From assembly GCF_007830055.1 (NCBI RefSeq), contig NZ_VLLE01000007.1:124001-188000 (forward strand): a stretch of DNA of 64,000 bases, given 5' to 3'. Below, piece after piece: positions 8,163 through 15,592 of the stretch (positions are counted from its first letter, which is position 1; each line of letters begins with the position of its first letter). The notes under the pieces are model-generated. The model saw only the letters and a list, made by a program, of their open reading frames with translations, did no database searches and had not been told where the DNA came from. This DNA comes from Lacibacter cauensis. Lineage in GTDB: Bacteria > Bacteroidota > Bacteroidia > Chitinophagales > Chitinophagaceae. A program made the position numbers and the translations under genes.

Positions 8163-10537
8163 AAAAAAAATTGCTTACCGTTTCCTTATTGTTGTGGGCG
8201 CATATTTTGTTTGCCCAACGCAACGATGTTACTGTCCGTTTTGATGCTCCTGCCACACATTTTACGCAAAGTTTACCATTGGGGAATGGTCGTTTAGGTG
8301 CCATGATGTTTGGTGATACAAAGAAAGAGCGTATCGCACTCAACGAGATTTCGTTGTGGAGTGGTGGACCGCAGGATGCAGATAATGAAAATGCCTACCA
8401 GTTCTTAAAACCCATCCAGGAGTATTTGCTCGCAGGTAATAATAAAGCTGCACAAGAGTTGTTGCAGAAAAATTTTATTGCAAAAGGAAAAGGTTCGGGG
8501 CATGGCAGAGGAGCAAATGATAAGTATGGTGCCTATCAAACCATGGGCGATCTGTTCATCAGCTGGAAAGACAGTAATGCAGCTGTAAGCAATTACAGTC
8601 GTGTGCTTGATCTGGAGAAGGCAACTGCTACGACCACATTCACCCGCAATGCTGCAACGTTTACAGAAGAACTGTTTACCGATTTTGTACATGATATTAC
8701 ATGGGTGCGTTTGTCAACCACAAAGAAGGGCAGCATCAATGTTGTGTTGGCCTTGTACAGAAAAGAGAATGCGCAAATCAAAACCAAGAAGAATACCATT
8801 GCGATGATGGGACAACTTCCATCGGGCGCCGATAAAGGGATGCAGTTTGTGACTATTGCCCAACCAACAGTGAAAGATGGAACCATCCGGCAGGAAGGAA
8901 ATGAACTGGTGATTGAAAATGCAACTGAATGCTGGGTCAAAATTTCATCGGTTACGAATTATGAGTATGCAACCGGTAATCTTTCTGCAAATGATATTAT
9001 TGAAAAGGCATTTCAGTACATCGAAAAAACAAAACAGACTTCCTTTGCTGTAGCACAGCAAAAAAGTACAGTAGCTTATCAGAAACTATTTAACCGTTGC
9101 CGTTGGAACATGCCCGATAGTAAACCCGGCACAGGGTTTACAACTAATCAGCGTCTCATCAATTACAATAACGGCGACGAAGATTTGCAGTTGCCTGTGT
9201 TGTATTTCAACTTTGGCCGATATTTACTTATCTCTTCTTCACGTCCGGGTTTATTGCCGGCTAATCTGCAAGGCTTGTGGGCAGTAGAATACCAAACACC
9301 ATGGAACGGCGATTACCATCTCAACATAAATGTTCAAATGAATTACTGGCCGGCAGAGTTAACCAACTTAGGTGCACTTGCCGAGCCGATGCATCGTTTC
9401 ACTTCTTCCTTAGTGAGCAATGGAAAAAAAACAGCGAAGGCTTATTACAATGCAAATGGTTGGGTAGCTCATGTTATTAGTAATCCCTGGTTCTTTACAT
9501 CACCCGGCGAAGGTGCAAGTTGGGGTTCAACATTAACAGGTGGTGCATGGTTATGCGAACATATTTGGGAGCACTACCGTTTTACAAAAGACACAGCGTT
9601 CTTACGAAAATATTATCCGGTTCTAAAAGGAGCTGCACAATTCTTACAATCCATCTTAATAAAAGAACCAACGCACGGCTGGCTGGTAACAGCACCATCC
9701 AATTCACCCGAGCATGCGTATAAAATGCCGAATGGTTTTATTGGCAATACTGTTATGGGGCCAACAATGGATATGCAGATCAGCAGAGAGTTGTTTAATG
9801 CCTGTATCAACGCATCAACTGTGTTACAAACAGATGTAGAATGGCGGAGCGAATTAATGTCAACAGTAAAACAATTAGCACCGAATCAGATTGGAGCAAA
9901 GGGCGATTTAAATGAGTGGTTAAACGATTGGGACGATGCAGAGCCAACACACAGGCATGTGTCGCACTTGTATGGATTACATCCGTACGATGAAATCTCA
10001 ATACGTAAAACACCTGCGCTTGCAGAAGCAGTAAAGCAAACATTGTTGCAGCGTGGTGATGCCGGTACAGGCTGGAGTATGGCATGGAAAATAAATTTCT
10101 GGGCACGGCTGCACGATGGTGAACATGCATTGCGGTTATTTAAACAATTGGTAAAGCCTGTTGCAGGTGGCGATGAAATAAAGATGAGTGGCGGTGGAGG
10201 TACTTATTCTAATTTGTTCTGTGCACATCCGCCTTTTCAGATTGATGGCAACTTTGGTGCAACAGCAGGTCTTGCCGAAATGTTGTTGCAAAGCAATGAT
10301 GAAGAAATAGAGTTGCTCCCTGCATTGCCTGCTGCCTGGTATACAGGAAATGTAAAGGGGTTGTGTGCAAGAAATGGGTTTGATGTGAACATTGAATGGA
10401 AGGACGGACAACTTGTTTCCTGTTCGTTGTTATCAAAAGCAGGGAATAAAGTTGCACTATTATACAAAGGAAAAACCATTCGATTGAAAACAGTGAAAGG
10501 TAAAACCTACAGGTTTGCCTTGAACGATTTTAAGTAA
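8159..10537 (+). CDS. GH95 alpha-L-fucosidase
   Basis: 792 residues with a Sec signal ending HILFAQ, so periplasmic or surface. GH95 inverting fucosidases remove terminal fucose, often alpha-1,2. The N-terminal beta-sandwich has LPLGNGRLGAMMFG and LNEISLWSGGP. The catalytic (alpha/alpha)6 domain carries TPWNGDYHLNINVQMNYWP (about 380-398, catalytic Asn region), APSNSPEH (about 512-519, catalytic Glu) and QIDGNFGATAGLAEML (about 694, catalytic Asp region). The start is GTG; no usable ATG exists before the signal peptide. It overlaps the remnant esterase stop (GTGA) and is 3 bp from the next gene. Confidence 0.92.
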   Translation: MKKKLLTVSLLLWAHILFAQRNDVTVRFDAPATHFTQSLPLGNGRLGAMMFGDTKKERIALNEISLWSGGPQDADNENAYQFLKPIQEYLLAGNNKAAQELLQKNFIAKGKGSGHGRGANDKYGAYQTMGDLFISWKDSNAAVSNYSRVLDLEKATATTTFTRNAATFTEELFTDFVHDITWVRLSTTKKGSINVVLALYRKENAQIKTKKNTIAMMGQLPSGADKGMQFVTIAQPTVKDGTIRQEGNELVIENATECWVKISSVTNYEYATGNLSANDIIEKAFQYIEKTKQTSFAVAQQKSTVAYQKLFNRCRWNMPDSKPGTGFTTNQRLINYNNGDEDLQLPVLYFNFGRYLLISSSRPGLLPANLQGLWAVEYQTPWNGDYHLNINVQMNYWPAELTNLGALAEPMHRFTSSLVSNGKKTAKAYYNANGWVAHVISNPWFFTSPGEGASWGSTLTGGAWLCEHIWEHYRFTKDTAFLRKYYPVLKGAAQFLQSILIKEPTHGWLVTAPSNSPEHAYKMPNGFIGNTVMGPTMDMQISRELFNACINASTVLQTDVEWRSELMSTVKQLAPNQIGAKGDLNEWLNDWDDAEPTHRHVSHLYGLHPYDEISIRKTPALAEAVKQTLLQRGDAGTGWSMAWKINFWARLHDGEHALRLFKQLVKPVAGGDEIKMSGGGGTYSNLFCAHPPFQIDGNFGATAGLAEMLLQSNDEEIELLPALPAAWYTGNVKGLCARNGFDVNIEWKDGQLVSCSLLSKAGNKVALLYKGKTIRLKTVKGKTYRFALNDFK

Positions 10538-10540
10538 CTT

Positions 10541-13138
10541 ATGAAGAGGAAGCGTTTGCTGATTGCATTTATTCTTTTAGCACAGCTGCAGTTACAGGCA
10601 CAGGTGAAATTGCCGCTGTTGCATGATAGTCTGTTCTCCACTTACTATCATCAGCGGGTGACGTTGTTTGAGTCGATGCCGCAAACAACCCTTCGACAAG
10701 CTCAGGGTGAAATTATTTTTCTGGGCAATAGTATTACCGATGGCTCGGAGTGGGCGCAACTCTTCAATGATGTGCGGATGAAGAACCACGGCATCAGTGG
10801 CGATATTACAGCAGGTATGCTGCACCGTTTGGATGCAGTAATAAACCGAAAACCCGCAAAAATATTTTTGCTGATTGGTACCAATGACCTTGCAAGAAAC
10901 ATCAGTGCGGATAGTGTACTGAAGAATATGTTGCTCATCGCTGATTATGTAAAGCAGCAATCGCCCAAAACAAAATTGTATGTGCAGAGTATTTTACCGG
11001 TGAATGAACTGTATGGAAAGTTTGGCGGCCACACAAAAAATACAATACTCATTCAGCAAGTAAATGAGCAGTTAAAGGCAAATGCTGCAGCTCATCATTA
11101 CCAGTATGTTGATCTGCATACGCCGTTCAGCAATGAAAACGGAAAACTGAAACCGGAATTAAGCAACGATGGGTTGCATTTAATGGGTAATGCCTATCTA
11201 TTGTGGAAGCACATCCTCTATCCGTATGTGTACGATCTGCAACCAAAGGCTTCACTGATTCCGCAGCCACAACAAGTACAATGGAAGGCAGGTGCTTTTG
11301 CTTTGTACAATTGCAAGACGATTATACTGAAAGATAAAAGTCTGCTGAAGGAAGCAACGCAACTGCAGCAATACCTTCAATCGATGGGTTGGGAAATGAA
11401 GTTGACTGATAAAGCAGCAGCCAATGAATTGTTTATTGAGTTAAGTCTTGGAAACGTAAAAGCAACACAACATGAAAGCGAAGCGTATCAGCTGGATGTA
11501 AGTACTTCAAGCGTAAAATTGGTTGCCAACACAGCACACGGTATTTTTAATGGTATGCAAACACTCAAACAATTGCTGCGCAGCGAAACAACGATGGATG
11601 CGGTGAGTATTACCGATTGGCCTGCGTTCAGCTGGCGTGGCTATATGATTGATGTAGGACGGAATTATATGTCGATGCCGTTGCTGAAACAGCAGATCGA
11701 TGTGATGGCGGCGAACAAACTCAACATTTTTCATTTTCATGCAACAGAGGATATTGCGTGGCGCATCGCCAGTAAACATTATCCGCAACTTACAGCACCC
11801 GAACACATGCTGCGGAACAAAGGCATGTATTACAGTGAAGCAGAGATCAAAGAGTTGATCAACTATTGTAAAGAACGGCATATTACGTTCATTCCTGAAA
11901 TTGATATGCCCGGCCATAGTGCAGCGTTTAAACGTGCCATGAAAACCGATATGCAGAGTGACAGCAGGTTGGCGATTGTAAAAAATATTCTCAAAGAATT
12001 TTGTACAACCTACGATGTGCCGTACATCCATATTGGTGCAGACGAAGTAAAGATCACCAACAAAAACTTTGTTCCTGAAGTAACAGCATTCATTGAAAGT
12101 ATGGGCAAGAAAGTGATCGGCTGGCAACCCGGTGGTAATTTCAGCAATAGCACCATTCGTCAACTTTGGATGGATGACAATGCACATCACACATCAAACA
12201 ATCAAATTCAGTTCATCGATTCCCGGCATTTGTACCTGAATCATATGGATCCGCTGGAAGCAGTGACGACGATCTTCAACCGAAAGATTGCTGACAAAGA
12301 AAAAGGTGATGCAACAACACTCGGCGGCACCATCTGTATGTGGCACGACAGAGCTGTTGGCAAAGAAGAAGATGTGCTCAACATGAATCCTGTATATCCT
12401 TCTATACTTGCTTTTGCAGAACGCAGCTGGCAGGGTGGTGGTGTTGATGGTTGGGTAGCAAACATCGGCGAGCCGAATACAGCAAGGGCAAATGCATTTG
12501 CAGCGTTTGAAAAACGTTTGCTCGATCAAAAACAACAATACTACTCTTCGCTTTCATTTCCTTATACGCAGCAATCAAATCTTGTTTGGAAATTATTCGG
12601 TCCATTTGATAACAAAGGCGATCTGTCCAAACAATTTACACCGGAACAAAAGGGTTTTGATGCAGATAAAACAAAGCAAGCAATAGAACAGGTTGGTGCA
12701 ACAGTTGTGTTGCGTCATTGGTGGGCGCCGTTAATTAAAGCTGCAATACCGAATGCAGAAGACAGTACTACCTGGTATGCTGTAACAAAAATCTGGAGCG
12801 ATGAAGATGAAACAAAACAGTTCTGGATCGGCTTTAATAATTTATCCCGCTCACCTGCAACTGATGCACCACCTGCAAATGCATGGGATGCTAAACAAAG
12901 TGCAGTGTGGGTAAATGGACAATTGATTCCTGCGCCGCAATGGAAACATGCAGGACAAAAAGGAAACAGCGAATTGCCATTGGCCGATGAAGGTTATGAA
13001 TACCGTATGCCAACAAATATTCCATTAAAGAAAGGTTGGAACACTGTCTTGATCAAAGCGCCGGTTGGCAGCTTTAAAGGAAAGGATTGGCAAAACCCGG
13101 TGAAGTGGATGTTTACGTTTGCACCTGTTCAATTTTAA
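10541..13138 (+). CDS. SGNH-hydrolase / GH20 beta-N-acetylhexosaminidase fusion
   Basis: 865 residues with an N-terminal signal (LLAQLQLQAQ). Residues about 55-235 are an SGNH/GDSL esterase: IIFLGNSITDG (Ser64), LLIGTNDLA, and NDGLHLMGNAY (Asp210, His213). Residues about 240-700 are GH20: a GH20b-like domain beginning PQPQQVQWKAGAF, then WRGYMIDVGRNYM, FIPEIDMPGHS, and the HIGADEV pair (Asp501-Glu502) for substrate-assisted catalysis. A C-terminal beta-rich region of about 160 residues follows. The product would de-esterify and remove HexNAc. A GH95 gene lies 3 bp upstream and another GH20 gene follows 21 bp downstream. A short repeat lies inside the frame (10689). Confidence 0.9.
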   Translation: MKRKRLLIAFILLAQLQLQAQVKLPLLHDSLFSTYYHQRVTLFESMPQTTLRQAQGEIIFLGNSITDGSEWAQLFNDVRMKNHGISGDITAGMLHRLDAVINRKPAKIFLLIGTNDLARNISADSVLKNMLLIADYVKQQSPKTKLYVQSILPVNELYGKFGGHTKNTILIQQVNEQLKANAAAHHYQYVDLHTPFSNENGKLKPELSNDGLHLMGNAYLLWKHILYPYVYDLQPKASLIPQPQQVQWKAGAFALYNCKTIILKDKSLLKEATQLQQYLQSMGWEMKLTDKAAANELFIELSLGNVKATQHESEAYQLDVSTSSVKLVANTAHGIFNGMQTLKQLLRSETTMDAVSITDWPAFSWRGYMIDVGRNYMSMPLLKQQIDVMAANKLNIFHFHATEDIAWRIASKHYPQLTAPEHMLRNKGMYYSEAEIKELINYCKERHITFIPEIDMPGHSAAFKRAMKTDMQSDSRLAIVKNILKEFCTTYDVPYIHIGADEVKITNKNFVPEVTAFIESMGKKVIGWQPGGNFSNSTIRQLWMDDNAHHTSNNQIQFIDSRHLYLNHMDPLEAVTTIFNRKIADKEKGDATTLGGTICMWHDRAVGKEEDVLNMNPVYPSILAFAERSWQGGGVDGWVANIGEPNTARANAFAAFEKRLLDQKQQYYSSLSFPYTQQSNLVWKLFGPFDNKGDLSKQFTPEQKGFDADKTKQAIEQVGATVVLRHWWAPLIKAAIPNAEDSTTWYAVTKIWSDEDETKQFWIGFNNLSRSPATDAPPANAWDAKQSAVWVNGQLIPAPQWKHAGQKGNSELPLADEGYEYRMPTNIPLKKGWNTVLIKAPVGSFKGKDWQNPVKWMFTFAPVQF
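10689..10707. repeat. Dispersed repeat CCCTTCGACAAGCTCAGGG inside a coding frame
   Basis: This 19-mer is a very common short interspersed repeat in many bacterial genomes. Here it is read in frame as TLRQAQGE, between the signal peptide region and the first SGNH motif of the fusion enzyme. It adds a linker without breaking the frame. Confidence 0.7.
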
Positions 13139-13159
13139 ATAAATAAACACGTATTGATT

Positions 13160-15463
13160 ATGTCCTTAAAATTTGTAAAGTTCCTGTTGTTGCTTGCTTG
13201 TCCGTTAACTCTGTTTGCGCAACAGGTTTCTATTATTCCGCAACCGGTTGAGTTAAAACTGAACGAAGGAAATTTTAGTATCGATAAAAATACAACTGTA
13301 CAGTTTAATGCTTCGCAGGCTGCATTAAAACCGGCCGTTGATTTTTTTCTCAATGCCGTAAAAGATATTTCCGGCATTGCATTGCAGCAGAACAAACCGG
13401 CGGCAAAAAAAGTGGAGTTTATTCTTGCTGCACAAACTGCATTCAAGCCCGAAGCATACAGCTTAACGGTTACGCCTTCACTGATTCAGATCAAAGCCAG
13501 CAGCTATGCCGGTATTTTTTACGGCATTCAATCTGTGCTGCAAACATTACCACAGGTGCGTACCAATGCAGCGTTGCAGGTGCCTTGTATGCAGATCAAT
13601 GATGAACCACGTTTCAAATGGAGAGGTATGCATCTTGATGTGAGCCGTCATTTCTTTTCAGCAGATGTTGTGAAACAATACATCAACCTGATGGCAATGT
13701 ACAAGATGAATACTTTTCACTGGCATTTGGTAGATGACCAGGGCTGGCGTATTGAAATCAAAAAATATCCCAAGCTTACTTCAACAGGTGCTTGGCGTGT
13801 TGATCAGATTGATAAAGTGTGGGGCAGTCGTCCGCAGGCAAAACAAGGTGAAGCTGCTACTTACGGTGGCTATTACACGCAGGAACAGGTAAAGGAAATT
13901 ATTGCGTATGCGAAGACAAGAAATGTAACAGTGGTGCCTGAAATTGAAATGCCCGGGCATGTAGCATCAGCTATTGCAGCGTATCCGCAGTTGAGTTGTA
14001 CGCAACTGCCGCAGCTGCCGTTAACGGGTGGTAATTACAATAACATGTCCTCAAACTATTGCGCAGGTAACGAAGAAGTGTTTTCTTTTTTGCAGGATGT
14101 GTTAACAGAAGTGATTGCACTCTTTCCTTCAACCTATATTCATATTGGTGGCGATGAAGTGGATAAAGGTCCATGGAAAAAATGTGAGCGTTGCCAGGCT
14201 CGTATGAAAAAAGAAGGATTGAAGAACGAAGAAGAACTGCAGAGTTATTTTATCAAACGCATGGAGAAATTCATCGTCAGCAAAAAACGGAAAATGATTG
14301 GCTGGGATGAAATACTCGAAGGCGGATTGGCGCCTGAAGCAACTGTGATGAGCTGGCGTGGTGAAGCTGGTGGTATTGAAGCGGCAAAGATGCATCATGA
14401 TGTGGTGATGACACCGGGTTCGCCTTGTTACTTCGATCATTACCAGGCAGGGCCCGAAGGTGAGCCGTTGGCCATTGGTGGATTTAATACCGTAAAGAAA
14501 GTGTACGATTATGAACCGATACCAAAAGAGTTGAGTGCAGAACAACAAAAGTATGTATTGGGTGCACAAGGCAATGTGTGGACAGAATATATTTCCACTG
14601 CAGAACATCTCGAATACATGGTGTTGCCACGTATGCTGGCGTTGGCGGAAACGGTTTGGTCGCCTGCAGCAACAAAAAACTGGAATGATTTCAGCAGACG
14701 TTTACAGTTTCATTTTAAAGCCTTTGATGCAAAAGGGTTGCATTATTCACCGGGCAATTTTACAGTTGACATAAAACCTGCTTCCAAAAATGGCAAACTG
14801 GAAGTGGCGTTGTTTTCTGAGGTACCCACGGCCTCTATTCTTTATACAACTGATGGATCGGTGCCAACTGTATCAAGTGCGGTGTACAAACAACCCATTG
14901 CTGTTGAAAGTACACAAACGATTCGTGCTGTCACTGTGCAGAACGGAAAGATCATGAACCTGCAACCTGTTGAACAACGTTTTGTGATGCACAAAGCAGT
15001 TGGTGCCAATGTGCAGTATGCGTTTGCTCCATCACGTTCGTACATGGCCGATGGTATGAATTCGTTAACAGATGGTGTGCGTGGAAAATCAGCAGTCAAT
15101 AAATTCTGGCATGGCTTCAATAAAAATAATCTTGTTGCAACGGTTGATCTGGGTACAGAAAAAAATATCAGCCGTATTTCACTTGGATGCTTGCAACATT
15201 ACCGTGACTGGATCTTTTTACCAACAGAGGTGAAGTTTGAAGTATCACTTGATGGAAAAATATTTACCGAAGTGGCAACCGTGCAGAACGATGTGCCGGT
15301 GAATACACTTGCGCTCACCATCAAAGATTTTAAAACAACGTTTGCAGCTATCAATGCCCGTTATGTGCGTGTTACTGCGTTTACGTTAGAAGCTTGTCCG
15401 AAAGGTCATCCCGGAGAAGGAAAACCTGCATGGACGTTTGCAGATGAGTTGGAAGTAGAATAA
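13160..15463 (+). CDS. GH20 beta-N-acetylhexosaminidase with C-terminal discoidin-like domain
   Basis: 767 residues counted from ATG 13160; a TTG two codons earlier is possible. Signal peptide ends PLTLFAQ. A GH20b domain starts IIPQPVELKLNEG. The GH20 barrel has WRGMHLDVSRHFF, FHWHLVDDQGWRIEI, VPEIEMPGHV and HIGGDEV (Asp332-Glu333). After the barrel come a chitobiase-like beta domain (ILYTTDGSVPT) and an F5/8 type C-like domain (ISRISLGCLQHYRDWIFLP ... ARYVRVTAF), probably glycan-binding. Likely periplasmic or surface exo-hexosaminidase acting on GlcNAc/GalNAc after sialic acid and fucose removal. Last gene of the glycan unit. Confidence 0.94.
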   Translation: MSLKFVKFLLLLACPLTLFAQQVSIIPQPVELKLNEGNFSIDKNTTVQFNASQAALKPAVDFFLNAVKDISGIALQQNKPAAKKVEFILAAQTAFKPEAYSLTVTPSLIQIKASSYAGIFYGIQSVLQTLPQVRTNAALQVPCMQINDEPRFKWRGMHLDVSRHFFSADVVKQYINLMAMYKMNTFHWHLVDDQGWRIEIKKYPKLTSTGAWRVDQIDKVWGSRPQAKQGEAATYGGYYTQEQVKEIIAYAKTRNVTVVPEIEMPGHVASAIAAYPQLSCTQLPQLPLTGGNYNNMSSNYCAGNEEVFSFLQDVLTEVIALFPSTYIHIGGDEVDKGPWKKCERCQARMKKEGLKNEEELQSYFIKRMEKFIVSKKRKMIGWDEILEGGLAPEATVMSWRGEAGGIEAAKMHHDVVMTPGSPCYFDHYQAGPEGEPLAIGGFNTVKKVYDYEPIPKELSAEQQKYVLGAQGNVWTEYISTAEHLEYMVLPRMLALAETVWSPAATKNWNDFSRRLQFHFKAFDAKGLHYSPGNFTVDIKPASKNGKLEVALFSEVPTASILYTTDGSVPTVSSAVYKQPIAVESTQTIRAVTVQNGKIMNLQPVEQRFVMHKAVGANVQYAFAPSRSYMADGMNSLTDGVRGKSAVNKFWHGFNKNNLVATVDLGTEKNISRISLGCLQHYRDWIFLPTEVKFEVSLDGKIFTEVATVQNDVPVNTLALTIKDFKTTFAAINARYVRVTAFTLEACPKGHPGEGKPAWTFADELEVE

Positions 15464-15495
15464 AGTGATTTTTTATTGAACCACAAAGACACGAA

Positions 15496-15550
15496 GCCAC
15501 GAAGAAACAGGAAGCCAATGATTCAGTGTTTCTTCGTGGCATTTTTTATT
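15496..15550 (+). terminator. Terminator-like inverted repeat between convergent genes
   Basis: A 14-bp perfect stem, GCCACGAAGAAACA (15496-15509) with its complement at 15527-15540, then ATTTTTTATT. It would stop the hexosaminidase transcript. The flanks are of the CCACAAAGACACGAAG type, a dispersed Bacteroidota repeat; a further copy (GTCTTCGTGGC) at 15572-15582 abuts the end of the opposing gene. Confidence 0.75.
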
Positions 15551-15592
15551 CTTTGTGCTGCTTCGAGTCTTTGCGTCTTCGTGGCTAAAAAA

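Noticed and set aside
11507-12190. 227-codon open frame on the minus strand opposite the SGNH-GH20 gene
   Set aside because: It mirrors a strongly supported GH20 domain with catalytic motifs; its own translation is Cys/His/Ile-rich without any domain, typical of an antisense shadow.
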